Origin: Brevundimonas terrae
GTDB taxonomy: Bacteria > Pseudomonadota > Alphaproteobacteria > Caulobacterales > Caulobacteraceae
Direction: 5' to 3'
Assembly (NCBI RefSeq): GCF_011761985.1
Contig: NZ_JAASQT010000001.1
Span: 434,001 to 498,000, forward strand
DNA length: 64,000 bases
Part shown: one piece after another, positions 56,491 to 64,000 of the stretch
Layout of the letters: the number at the start of each line of letters is the position of its first letter
How positions within the stretch are numbered: position 1 is the first letter of the stretch
The notes under the pieces: model-generated
Database searches by the model: none
Told to the model about the DNA's origin: nothing
Seen by the model: the letters and a program-made list of their open reading frames with translations, nothing else
Made by a program: the position numbers and the translations under genes

Positions 56491-58140
56491 ATGTCCCTTC
56501 GTCTTTCCCGCCGCGCCGCACTACTGAGCGGTAGTGCCGCCGCGCTGACGACACGCCCTGCCTTTGCCTTTCAAGCCGCCAATGACGATGCCTCGCTGGT
56601 CGAGGCGTTCGATGCCTATGTGAAGCGCTGTCTGGCGGCATGGCCGGACCAGCCTGCGGTATCGGTGGCGCTGGTCAAGGACGGCCAGACCCTGCTGGCC
56701 AAGGGTTATGGCACGCGCATCAAGGGCCAGAACGCGCCTGCCAGCGACAATACCCTGTTTGCCATTGCCTCCAACTCCAAGAACGTCACCGCGGCCTGTC
56801 TGGGTATGCTGGTGGACGAGGGCAAGGTGAAATGGGACGAGCCGATCAAGACCTATCTGCCCGAGTTCACCCTGTCCGATCCGGTGATCGCGGAGCGTAT
56901 TACCGTGCGCGATACCCTGTCGCACCGTGCCGGTTTCGGGCTGGGTGCCGGTGATCTTCTGTTCTGGCCCAATAGCGACCGCTCGCGCGCCGATGTGCTG
57001 CGTCAGGCGGCCTTTGTGCCGATCGAGGACGGGTTCCGCGCCAACTATCATTATTGCAACCTGATGTTTGTCGTCGCCGGTGCCGTGATCGAGCGCGTCT
57101 CGGGTATGACCTGGGAAGACTTTGTCCAGACCCGCGTGTTCGACAAGCTGGGCATGACGGAAAGCGTGCCGCTGGCGCGTCTGGCAGACCCTGCGAAGTC
57201 GGCCCTGCCCCATGGCCGCGTCGGCCCGCCCCTGCGTTATCAGGGCGAGATGACCCAGATTGCGCGCTCGATTGCCGAGGTCTGGAACTGGGACAATGCG
57301 GCCGCTGCCGGTGGCATCTGTGCCAGCGCCCGTGACTGGGCCAAGTGGATGGCGCTGCGTCTGAACAACGGGGCACTACCCGATGGGACCCGCCTGTTCT
57401 CCGAGGCGGTGGCCAAAGAGATGTACCGTCCGAACATCATCGTCTCGTCGTCCGAGGGGCCGACGGCGGCCATGCCCAACCGTTCGATTGCCAATACCTA
57501 TGCCATGGGCTTGCAGGTGCAGGACTATCGCGGCGAGCGCATGGCCACCCATGGCGGCGGATCGCCGGGCGGTATCTCCTCGACCGTTCTTCTGACGGCG
57601 CGCAAGATCGGCATTTCGATCTTTACCAATGCCGAGGAGGGTCTGCTGTTGCGGGCGCTGCGTTCGGGTCTGACCGATCTGGCCATGGGCAAGGTGGATG
57701 TGGACTGGATTGCCGATTCCAAGCGCATCGAGGCCGAGGGGATCGAGAAGTCGCTGAAGGCCGCGGCCGAGATCGATGCCAAACAGGCCGCGGGCGCTCG
57801 TCCGCCGCTTCATCTGGCGGCCTATGAAGGCACATGGCGTGACCCGTGGTATGGCGACATCATCATCCGCGAGCAGGACTATGGCCGTGGCCAGCACCAC
57901 CGCCCCGGTCTGTGGGTGACCTTTACCCATACCCCCGCGCTGAAGGGCTGGCTGGAGCCGTATGACGGCAATACCTTCCGTACCCGCTTTACCGACAAGC
58001 GCGAGGAAGATGCGTTCTTCACCTTCGAGGTCGAAAACGGTCTGGCTGTCCGTGCGACCCTCAAGGGTGTCTCGCCCGATATCGACTTCTCGTATGACTA
58101 TCAGAACCTGCGTCTGACCAGGGTCCCGCGCAGCCGCTGA
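56491..58140 (+). CDS. Tat-exported serine hydrolase, beta-lactamase family
   Basis: A 549-residue periplasmic class-C-like hydrolase. The twin-arginine signal SRRAALLSGSAAALT leads, followed by the serine catalytic motif SxxK (Ser94-Asn-Ser-Lys97), the Tyr188-Cys-Asn190 motif and H354-Gly-Gly (HGGGSPG). The C-terminal ~140 residues resemble the DUF3471-like domain found behind such hydrolases. It could be a D-aminopeptidase, esterase or PBP4-like enzyme; true beta-lactamase activity is unlikely but not excluded. It lies 81 bp after the BCCT gene and ends in a strong bidirectional terminator. Confidence 0.88.
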   Translation: MSLRLSRRAALLSGSAAALTTRPAFAFQAANDDASLVEAFDAYVKRCLAAWPDQPAVSVALVKDGQTLLAKGYGTRIKGQNAPASDNTLFAIASNSKNVTAACLGMLVDEGKVKWDEPIKTYLPEFTLSDPVIAERITVRDTLSHRAGFGLGAGDLLFWPNSDRSRADVLRQAAFVPIEDGFRANYHYCNLMFVVAGAVIERVSGMTWEDFVQTRVFDKLGMTESVPLARLADPAKSALPHGRVGPPLRYQGEMTQIARSIAEVWNWDNAAAAGGICASARDWAKWMALRLNNGALPDGTRLFSEAVAKEMYRPNIIVSSSEGPTAAMPNRSIANTYAMGLQVQDYRGERMATHGGGSPGGISSTVLLTARKIGISIFTNAEEGLLLRALRSGLTDLAMGKVDVDWIADSKRIEAEGIEKSLKAAAEIDAKQAAGARPPLHLAAYEGTWRDPWYGDIIIREQDYGRGQHHRPGLWVTFTHTPALKGWLEPYDGNTFRTRFTDKREEDAFFTFEVENGLAVRATLKGVSPDIDFSYDYQNLRLTRVPRSR

Positions 58141-58145
58141 GAATA

Positions 58146-58177
58146 AAAAGGGCCGGATCAGATGATCCGGCCCTTTT
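58146..58177. terminator. Bidirectional terminator
   Basis: A perfect 14-bp stem (AAAAGGGCCGGATC / GATCCGGCCCTTTT) with loop AGAT, followed by GTTATT. It can end both the serine hydrolase and the convergent membrane protein gene. Confidence 0.9.
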
Positions 58178-58178
58178 G

Positions 58179-58592
58179 TTATTTCGCGTCGCGCTTGCCC
58201 GCTTCGAGGATGGGCATACCCGCCTCGGTGGGGATGTAGATGGTCTGGCGACCTTCCTTGCCCGCGGTTTCCTGAAGCATGTTGATATAGGACCAGCGCA
58301 GATAGTTTTCGGCACCGCCCAGCGCCTCGGCCATGATCCGGTTGGCCTCGTTGGCCCCCTTGGCGCGTTCGATCTCGGCCTGTGCGGTCAGCTTGGCGGC
58401 ATCGAGGGCGGCTTGCGCTTCCAGCACGCGGATGCGGCGGTTTTGCACGGCTTCTTCGTAGGCGGCGCGGCCCTGCATCTGTTTGGCATAGACGTTGTAG
58501 GTGGGCAGGCCCACCAGAACGATCGCCAGTACAGCCACAGCCGCTACAATCGTCCAGATCGTGGCCTTAAGTCCGTATTGCGGTTTGCTCAT
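58179..58592 (-). CDS. Membrane protein with a prohibitin-like tail but no SPFH core
   Basis: A 137-residue protein. One N-terminal TM (about residues 10-30) precedes a short linker and then a helical C-terminal half (RVLEAQAALDAAKLTAQAEIERAKGANEANRIMAEAL, given in pieces) that strongly resembles the coiled-coil tail of prohibitin/SPFH proteins, ending LRWSYINMLQETAGKEGRQTIYIPTEAG. The SPFH core domain, normally ~150 residues between TM and tail, is missing. It may form ring-like assemblies with full SPFH proteins; no such gene is adjacent. Function is unknown. Confidence 0.75.
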   Translation of the reverse strand: MSKPQYGLKATIWTIVAAVAVLAIVLVGLPTYNVYAKQMQGRAAYEEAVQNRRIRVLEAQAALDAAKLTAQAEIERAKGANEANRIMAEALGGAENYLRWSYINMLQETAGKEGRQTIYIPTEAGMPILEAGKRDAK

Positions 58593-58653
58593 TATGCCCT
58601 TCCTCTACAATATCAGGGCCATAATTCCGAAAAAGACGGGCCAGTGGCAAGCC

Positions 58654-59361
58654 TTATTCGGGGACCAGCTCCATCACGTCCAGATTGGATTCGTTGTGCG
58701 GCCACGGGGTGACCAGACGCCAGCGTTGCGGGCCGATACGTTCCAGCACCGCCACCGTGTCGCGGTCCGGTCGCGCGCCATAGGCCGGTGCGCGTACCTC
58801 GTTCGACAGGGCCATAGCCCCGAGCAGGACCATGTGTTTTTCGCTTTCGGGATAGAGCAGCCCCTGCACCCGTTGCGAGCCTGACAGCTTGGTCAGGAGC
58901 GTGCCCTGATCGGTGGCCTCGACGCGGCAACGGAACCAGCCATAGACCACATAGCCCAGACCGTCATACTCGGCCTGACTGCCCAATTTTACGGTGCGGC
59001 AACGGTAATGGCCGCTGGGCATGGCCGGATCGGGCAGACTGGCGGCGGGGTCAACCAGAGCGCCCAGAGACGCTAGATTGCCGCTGCCGCCCAGACGGTC
59101 GGCCTGTTCCAGCGCCACCTTCCATGCGGCCTCGCGGCGATCCAGACGGTCGCGGTCAAAGCGGGAGATCACGCCGCGCCAGTCAACCAGCACGGTACCG
59201 ACCGGCGGTGGCGGAGGCGGCGGCATGACGACATCGACGCGATCCGAACCGCTATTGACCGACGCGCACCCAGCCAGCACTGACAGGATTGCGCCTGTCA
59301 TCACTGTGGTACCCATCCATTTACGCGGTTTTGGACGCCAACAAGCCACACGGCTCTCCAT
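58654..59361 (-). CDS. Probable lipoprotein, DUF4893-like
   Basis: A 235-residue exported protein. The long N-terminus (about 30 residues, with RPKPRK) ends in a lipobox SVLAGC; an ATG at 59316 would give a shorter signal (MGTTVMTGAILSVLAGC). The mature part begins with a proline run and then DWRGVISRFDRDRLDRREAAWKVAL, SGHYRCRTVKLG, WFRCRV and ERIGPQRWRLVTPWPHNESNLDVMELVP, which fit DUF4893. The function is unknown. It lies on the minus strand between the GHKL-like gene upstream and the prohibitin-tail gene downstream. Confidence 0.78.
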   Translation of the reverse strand: MESRVACWRPKPRKWMGTTVMTGAILSVLAGCASVNSGSDRVDVVMPPPPPPPVGTVLVDWRGVISRFDRDRLDRREAAWKVALEQADRLGGSGNLASLGALVDPAASLPDPAMPSGHYRCRTVKLGSQAEYDGLGYVVYGWFRCRVEATDQGTLLTKLSGSQRVQGLLYPESEKHMVLLGAMALSNEVRAPAYGARPDRDTVAVLERIGPQRWRLVTPWPHNESNLDVMELVPE

Positions 59362-59414
59362 GTTTCGGGCACTACCCCACCTTGGGACTATTCGACGGCC
59401 TTAGAGCCGGTGCG

Positions 59415-60071
59415 TCAAGGGCGACGAGGGTGGTATCTTGCCCCAATCGGGACCGACAAGGGCCGATGCGGTTCATTAAGTGCCACAAGATGGCGGGTCC
59501 GGCGTTCGGGACCGAGGCACAGGGCCGCTGGAAACCGTAGCTCGACCACCACGCCTTCGCCCTCGAACACCGACACCCGCTGTTGTCCGCCCAGCCGGAT
59601 CACGTCCTGTTCCAGACGCGCGAGGTGTCGGTAGCGGCTGCTCCCTTCCCACCAGCCCATGGTCTGTCCGGTCACGCCACTGCTGTCCGAAATGCCGAGG
59701 CGCAGCCCCTGTGCGTCATAGCCAAGGTCGCAGATGACGGCCCCTTCGTGCCCGCAGGCGGTAATCGCGCCCCGCACCAGATCGGTCAGGACCGAGGTGA
59801 GCATGACTGCGTCCACGCAAAGCAGCGGCACGTCCCAGCGGTAACGCCGCATGACATCGACACGATAGAAAAAAGCCTCGTCACCCAGACTGAGTCCGAC
59901 CTGTCGCAAAATAGCTTGCGGGCAAATCGCGACAGCGGCGAGCGGCTCTGCGGGCGCGGCCAGAACAGACGCACGCGACGGGGAACGCATCAGGGCCGCC
60001 AAGCGCGAAAACTCGCTCAAGAACTGGCCCAGTAGATCGTTCAGGTGACGGGTAAAGCCGGGGGAAGCCAT
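59415..60071 (-). CDS. Divergent GHKL (histidine-kinase ATPase-like) protein
   Basis: A 218-residue cytoplasmic protein. Residues ~93-104 (SVLTDLVRGAIT) lie where a kinase N-box (NLLxNAxK) is expected, but the key Asn is replaced by Asp. Residues ~121-132 (QGLRLGISDSSG) resemble the DxGxG box and 158-180 (RLGGQQRVSVFEGEGVVVELRF) resemble the end of a HATPase_c domain. No phosphoacceptor His domain is evident upstream in the protein. It may be an anti-sigma-type or phosphotransfer-type protein, or a decayed kinase. The start ATG was chosen as MASPGFTRHLND; the open frame extends far upstream without meaning. Confidence 0.55.
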   Translation of the reverse strand: MASPGFTRHLNDLLGQFLSEFSRLAALMRSPSRASVLAAPAEPLAAVAICPQAILRQVGLSLGDEAFFYRVDVMRRYRWDVPLLCVDAVMLTSVLTDLVRGAITACGHEGAVICDLGYDAQGLRLGISDSSGVTGQTMGWWEGSSRYRHLARLEQDVIRLGGQQRVSVFEGEGVVVELRFPAALCLGPERRTRHLVALNEPHRPLSVPIGARYHPRRP

Positions 60072-60145
60072 GACATCATCTCTGCAATCAGGGACAGTCT
60101 TGGCTTTGAAATGAAAGTTTTGGTTACCGGACAGGCAAGCAAAAA

Positions 60146-60169
60146 CCCGCAGTATGCGAATACTGCGGG
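60146..60169 (-). terminator. Intrinsic terminator downstream of the DUF4167 gene
   Basis: A perfect 9-bp stem CCCGCAGTA / TACTGCGGG with a 6-nt loop. On the minus strand it is followed by TTTTTGCTTG. It ends the DUF4167 transcript and separates it from the GHKL-like gene. Confidence 0.85.
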
Positions 60170-60198
60170 CTTTCGTAGTCTTTACCGTTTCGGGGAAA

Positions 60199-61110
60199 TC
60201 AGTCCTCCGAAGTGGTTTCCTCGATCTTGCGGCGCGGCGCGCGGCGGCGCGGAGCCGGAGCCTCGTCGGGGGTATCTTCCAGAGCGACCGGACGGGTGAC
60301 AAAGCCCGGCAGGCTGGCCGCATCACGCGAGGTTTCTTCGCCAGCTTCGGTCGCCGGTTCTGCGTTACGCGGTGCCGATTCCGCACGCGGACGGCGGGTG
60401 CGCTGGGCGCGCGGTGCCGGTTCGGCCTGTTCGACCTCGACGGCCGCTACAGGCGGTTGGGCGACTTCGCCAGCACCGGTATCGGCCGGCGGCGTGTCGT
60501 TAGGGCTGTCTTCGCCCGAACCTTCCGTACCGTTATCGAAGCGGCGGTTGCGATCGTCACGACGACGTTCCCAACGCTCGCGGCGGCTTTCACGGCGGTT
60601 GCCTTCACGGGCTTCGAATTCGGCGTCGGTCTCGCCGCGTTCAGCGCGCTCGGCACGTTCACGCTCGCGCTGGGCTTCGCGCTCGGCGCGTTCGGCCTGA
60701 CGGCGGGCTTCGTCCTCGGCGCGACGTTCCTCAGCCTGCTGGGCAGCGATGATGGCCGCGGCCTGGGCACCGGATTCGTCTTCGAAGTCGATATCGAAAC
60801 CTTGGCCAGCCTGTTCGCGCTGGGAGATCTCGCTCACCGAACGCAGGGGCTGCAGGGCGCGCAGGACACGGAAATAGTGTTCGGCGTGCTGGGTGTAGTT
60901 TTCGGCCAGAACGCGGTCACCGGCAGCGGAAGCATCGCGCGCCAGCTGCATATAGCGTTCATAAACCGTCTGGGCATTACCTCGAACCTTGATGTTCTCG
61001 GGACCTTGCGAGTCCCACGAACGGTTCGGGTTGGTTGCATTGGCGTTGTTGCCACCGCTCGGCTTGCGATTGCGGCCGCGCTGACGCTTCATGCCCTTGA
61101 AATCTCTCAT
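60199..61110 (-). CDS. DUF4167 domain protein
   Basis: A 303-residue cytoplasmic protein. It begins MRDFKGMKRQRGRNRKP, very basic, and the conserved DUF4167 core follows: NRSWDSQGPENIKVRGNAQTVYERYMQLARDA-type segment through NYTQHAEHYFRVL. The rest is low-complexity Arg/Glu/Ala (over 150 residues). Its place after prmC and near clpB is typical in alphaproteobacteria. It could bind nucleic acid through its basic N-terminus; no role is established to my knowledge. Confidence 0.88.
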   Translation of the reverse strand: MRDFKGMKRQRGRNRKPSGGNNANATNPNRSWDSQGPENIKVRGNAQTVYERYMQLARDASAAGDRVLAENYTQHAEHYFRVLRALQPLRSVSEISQREQAGQGFDIDFEDESGAQAAAIIAAQQAEERRAEDEARRQAERAEREAQRERERAERAERGETDAEFEAREGNRRESRRERWERRRDDRNRRFDNGTEGSGEDSPNDTPPADTGAGEVAQPPVAAVEVEQAEPAPRAQRTRRPRAESAPRNAEPATEAGEETSRDAASLPGFVTRPVALEDTPDEAPAPRRRAPRRKIEETTSED

Positions 61111-61435
61111 CGAGGTTACCGTGCTGGTGTGGATCCGGCTGTCGCTGTGACAGTTTGGGCCCAAGTCCTGGTTCCGCGCTTTCGGGGCCAATCCCCGTTG
61201 CGATGTGTTCGGAAAAACAATTGTCGCCCTGTGGTCCGCCGCGCCCTCTCAGGCCCGACCGTCACATGCCCCGGACACACTGATGATGGCATAGGTAGCC
61301 GCATCCGCTGTGTTTTGGGTGGAGACAAGGTGGACTTAGCGCGTGATTAAGCCTTTTGCCAAGACCTATAATGCAAAAAGCGGCGACAGGCTTTTGACCT
61401 GCCGCCGCCAAATACCGTTTGGGCCTTGCGAAAAC
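61111..61435. other. Intergenic region between prmC and DUF4167 genes
   Basis: About 325 bp holding the DUF4167 promoter (minus strand) and the prmC terminator at 61380-61408. I see no gene or other repeat in the remaining ~270 bp. Confidence 0.5.
61380..61408 (-). terminator. Terminator of prmC
   Basis: An 11-bp stem GCGGCGACAGG / CCTGCCGCCGC with one mismatch and a 7-nt loop. On the minus strand a TTTTT run follows. Confidence 0.8.
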
Positions 61436-62341
61436 CTAGGCCTTGGGGCGCGGTGTGGTGTGCGGATCGGGACCATTGGTGACCACGCGATCGCGCTGTC
61501 CCAGATCCTTGACCACCTTCACATCGGCAAAGCCTTCCGCCTCGAACAAGGCCTTGACCTGCGGGCCCTGGTCCCAGCCGATCTCGACCGCGAAAATACC
61601 CTCGGGGCGCAACAGGCGCTTAATCTCGGGCGCCAGTACGCGGTACGGCTCAAGACCATCGGCACCGCCATCCAGAGCCAGATGCGGGTCGTGTTCGCGC
61701 ACTTCGGGATCAAGTCCGGCAATATCGCCCGACGGGATATAGGGCGGGTTGGACACCACCAGATCATAGCAATGATCGGCCAGACCCTTTGCCCAGTCGC
61801 CATGCGCGAAGGTGCAGCGGTTCGACAGGTCCAGCGTGGCGGCGTTCTCGCGGGCGACCTCGAGGGCCGCATTGGAGATATCGACACCCACACCGTGTGC
61901 GCGGGCGCGTTCGGCCAGTGTCGCCAGCAGGATGGCGCCCGAGCCTGTGCCCAGATCGGCCATCTCGAAGGCCTGATCCTCGGTAAAGGCCAGGGTGGCG
62001 ATATCGACGATCACCTCGGTATCGGCGCGCGGGCTGAGGACGTCGGGGGTGACGTTCAGCATGATCTTCCAGAAACCCTTCTTGCCGAGGATTTTGGAAA
62101 CCGGTTCACGGGCCAGACGGCGGACAACCATCTCTTCCATCGTCGAATTCTGTTCGGAGGTGACGACGCGATAGGGATCGGTCAGGATATCGACACGCCC
62201 CGCCCCCGTCGCCGCTTCCAGCAGGATGCGTGCGTCGATGGAGGGACTGTCGAGACCGGCGGCCTTGAAACGGGTCTGGGCATCCTTCCACAAGGTCAGG
62301 AGGGTGGCACCGGATGCGGGAGGGGTGGTGGTCGCGTTCAT
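61436..62341 (-). CDS. prmC: Peptide chain release factor N5-glutamine methyltransferase
   Basis: Methylates the Gln of the GGQ motif in release factors. The 301-residue protein has an N-terminal helical domain, the SAM site DLGTGSGAILL, and the catalytic NPPY motif (VVSNPPYIPSG). The conserved KGFWKIMLNVTPDVLSPRADTEVIVD segment is present. It is next to prfA, its substrate gene, but here a yihY gene on the opposite strand lies between them. The start ATG at 62341 is chosen; a further ATG seven codons upstream is possible. Confidence 0.95.
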   Translation of the reverse strand: MNATTTPPASGATLLTLWKDAQTRFKAAGLDSPSIDARILLEAATGAGRVDILTDPYRVVTSEQNSTMEEMVVRRLAREPVSKILGKKGFWKIMLNVTPDVLSPRADTEVIVDIATLAFTEDQAFEMADLGTGSGAILLATLAERARAHGVGVDISNAALEVARENAATLDLSNRCTFAHGDWAKGLADHCYDLVVSNPPYIPSGDIAGLDPEVREHDPHLALDGGADGLEPYRVLAPEIKRLLRPEGIFAVEIGWDQGPQVKALFEAEGFADVKVVKDLGQRDRVVTNGPDPHTTPRPKA

Positions 62342-62414
62342 GCGGATTGATTGGGGACTCATGTCAAAAAATTCAAGACGGAACAGGTCACAGGCAGGAT
62401 CGTTCTGAACCGCC

Positions 62415-63713
62415 ATGGGCAGAAATAAATCCACCGCAAAACGGTCGGGCGCATCGCGCACGGCTTTGAATCGCGTCACTGCACTGCTGGCCCCGCGTCC
62501 GTCCCAAGGGCGCAGTCGGGGCCGCACGCCCCTATGGTTGCGTTATCTGGGGGCTGCGGGCGGCGGGCTAGCGGCGGGGGCGACGGCGGCGCACCTGCTC
62601 TATACGCAAGGGCACAGGATCGGTCTGGACCTGCGCCAGTATCGTCCCGATGCCGTGGCCGACGACGAAAGCCCCGAAAGCTATGACCGCGCCGAGCCCG
62701 GTCGCGGGCGGTTGGCTACCTCGCCGCTGCAAATCCCGTTCAGGGGCTGGGTCGATATTCTGTGGCGTACCGGCGTCGGCTTTTTTGGCGACCGCGTTTC
62801 GTTTGTGGCGGGCGGGATCACCTTTTTCATGCTGCTGGCCCTGTTTCCGGCCATCGGTGCCTTTGTCACCATCTATGGCCTGTTCGCCAATCCGGCAGAC
62901 GCATGGGGGCGGCTGGACTTCATCTACGAGCTGCTGCCCGCCAATGTGGCCGAGTTTCTCGGCAATGAAATGGCGCGGCTGGCCAGCGGTTCGACCGGCC
63001 AGCTGACCTTTACCCTGATCTGGACGCTGTTGCTGTCGCTATGGGCGGCCAATGGCGGGGTGAAGACCCTGTTTTACGGGCTGAATCTTGCCTATCACGA
63101 GGTCGAAAAGCGCCACATCGTCAAGTACAACCTGCTGTGTATGGCCTGCACCATTTCGGCTCTGCTGGCGGTGATGCTGGTATCGTTGCTGGTGGTGGGT
63201 GTGCCGGTGGTGATTGCCCTGTTCGGTCTGCAGGAGGAGTGGGCGTTTTTGTCGCCGCTGCGCTGGCCGATCCTGTTTGTGCTGTATGTAGGGTTTCTCA
63301 ATCTGGTCTATCGCATCGGTCCCAGCCGGACCTCGCCGCGCTGGCGCTGGCTGACGCCGGGGGCGACGGTTGCAGCCATATTGGGACTGTTGGTGTCCTT
63401 GCTGTTCAGCTGGTTCCTGACCAATTTTGTCCGCACGGACTCCTATGGTCCGTTATCGGCGGCCATGGGTTTTCTACTGTGGACGTGGATTTCGCTGCAA
63501 GTCGTGCTGATGGGCGCGCGTCTGAATGCCGAGATCGAACACCAGACCGCGATGGACACCACGGTCGGCCCCGACAAGCCGATCGGCGAACGCGGGGCCG
63601 TGATGGCCGACAGTGTGGGCGCACGGAGGGGCAACCCTGCCGCGCTGGCCTTTACGCTGAAATATGCCGAGAGCATCGGATCGAAGGTGATCCGCCGCAG
63701 GAGACGGTCTTAG
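62415..63713 (+). CDS. YihY/BrkB family inner-membrane protein
   Basis: A 432-residue membrane protein. A basic N-terminus and a TM-like stretch near 43-62 precede the YihY core with about six TM segments. Family-type motifs are [25 protein letters not shown], the [25 protein letters not shown] stretch and the [18 protein letters not shown] region. A charged tail ends it. It is called ribonuclease BN in older annotation, wrongly. It is oriented against prmC and prfA, and its stop overlaps the prfA stop by 4 bp (TTAG). Confidence 0.9.
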   Translation: MGRNKSTAKRSGASRTALNRVTALLAPRPSQGRSRGRTPLWLRYLGAAGGGLAAGATAAHLLYTQGHRIGLDLRQYRPDAVADDESPESYDRAEPGRGRLATSPLQIPFRGWVDILWRTGVGFFGDRVSFVAGGITFFMLLALFPAIGAFVTIYGLFANPADAWGRLDFIYELLPANVAEFLGNEMARLASGSTGQLTFTLIWTLLLSLWAANGGVKTLFYGLNLAYHEVEKRHIVKYNLLCMACTISALLAVMLVSLLVVGVPVVIALFGLQEEWAFLSPLRWPILFVLYVGFLNLVYRIGPSRTSPRWRWLTPGATVAAILGLLVSLLFSWFLTNFVRTDSYGPLSAAMGFLLWTWISLQVVLMGARLNAEIEHQTAMDTTVGPDKPIGERGAVMADSVGARRGNPAALAFTLKYAESIGSKVIRRRRRS

Positions 63714-64000
63714 CCGAACTCGGCCTCGAGGTCGGCAAGGCGGGCGGCCTGATCTTCGGCGATCAGGGCGTTCAGCATCGGGTCGAGGTCGCCTTCGAGG
63801 ATTTGCGGCAGGCTGTGCAGGGTCAGGCCGATACGGTGATCGGTCACGCGACCTTGCGGGAAGTTGTAGGTACGGATGCGTTCCGAACGGTCGCCCGAGC
63901 CGACCTGTGACTTGCGGGCGTCGGAGCGGGCATTGTCCTTGGCCTGACGCTGTTGGTCATACAGGCGGATACGCAGGTTCTTCATCGCCTTGTCGCGGTT
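63710..64000 (-). CDS. prfA: Peptide chain release factor 1, C-terminal part (runs off window)
   Basis: The final ~96 residues of RF1 are seen: [50 protein letters not shown]. The frame stays open to the window edge ([16 protein letters not shown]), so the gene begins beyond position 64000. The GGQ motif and stop-codon recognition domain lie outside. It is followed on the same strand, beyond yihY, by prmC. The stop overlaps the yihY stop. Confidence 0.95.
   Translation of the reverse strand, partial: NRDKAMKNLRIRLYDQQRQAKDNARSDARKSQVGSGDRSERIRTYNFPQGRVTDHRIGLTLHSLPQILEGDLDPMLNALIAEDQAARLADLEAEFG

Noticed and set aside
56491-58140. Antibiotic-resistance beta-lactamase
   Set aside because: Motifs fit the broad serine-hydrolase family with a C-terminal accessory domain; there is no resistance context, so resistance is not claimed.

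Overview
The window is chromosomal DNA of an alphaproteobacterium, most likely a member of the Caulobacterales (Caulobacteraceae). The genus cannot be fixed without a search; moderate GC, about 60% judged by eye, would fit Asticcacaulis better than Caulobacter or Brevundimonas. The lineage call rests on gene content and order: an F1-only atpHAGDC cluster whose AtpD has an Ala/Lys/Pro-rich N-terminal extension, the run prfA - prmC - DUF4167 - clpB, the run nadD - rsfS - rlmH - envC - ctpA - polysaccharide deacetylase, argH - lptM - lysA beside a divergent tlpA, ftsE/ftsX beside an MJ0042 zinc-ribbon protein, and several TonB-dependent receptors. It is gene-dense, nearly all housekeeping, with no rRNA, tRNA, CRISPR, integrase or prophage that I can see.

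Layout. 1-6 kb: small membrane proteins, a PduO-type cobalamin adenosyltransferase, a TonB receptor behind a Fur-like palindrome, an unknown 373-residue protein, and ahcY behind an ArsR/SahR-like palindrome. 6.6-9.2 kb: a soluble globin-coupled chemoreceptor and bioB. 9.2-15 kb (minus strand): an envelope and ribosome-maturation run (nadD, rsfS, rlmH, envC-like, ctpA-like, deacetylase). 15-19 kb: a lipoprotein, gloA, a zinc-finger protein, an ABC ATPase without a local permease, and rppH. 19-24 kb: F1 ATP synthase. 24-31 kb: TerC, priA with a reduced zinc site, fsa, DUF484-xerC, a tandem retropepsin and an epoxide hydrolase. 31.8-38 kb: a DinG-like helicase, ybaK, DUF2125, a degenerate chorismate mutase-like protein and hisC in one direction. 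38-47 kb: an OmpV-like protein, ftsE-ftsX-ydcF-plsC, hpt, argH-lptM-lysA and tlpA. 49-64 kb: clpB, a second TonB receptor, a BCCT transporter, a serine hydrolase, a tail-only prohibitin-like protein, a GHKL-like protein, DUF4167, prmC, yihY and the end of prfA.

The only accessory-looking segment is 47.1-49.3 kb. It holds two unrelated families of structured repeats, an Ala-rich lipoprotein, a YCII-like protein and a single-domain GIY-YIG nuclease. The nuclease gene is tightly bracketed by two inverted copies of a 41-47 bp palindromic repeat (48728-48774 and 49151-49191), with a third copy just outside (49217-49248). This looks like a small mobile or repeat-dispersal unit in which a GIY-YIG enzyme plays the part that RAYT transposases play for REP elements. 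It is the best candidate here for an undescribed system. The second family (47161-47338 and 47814-47859) forms nested hairpins, and two of its copies differ by a compensatory base-pair swap.

Gene boundaries are very tight. Two convergent pairs share a CTAG at their stops, a third overlaps by TTAG, and argH and tlpA diverge from one overlapping CATG. Strong hairpin terminators, several of them bidirectional, separate most convergent units. Start codons were chosen by eye from ribosome binding sites, signal peptides and family lengths; uncertain ones are flagged.
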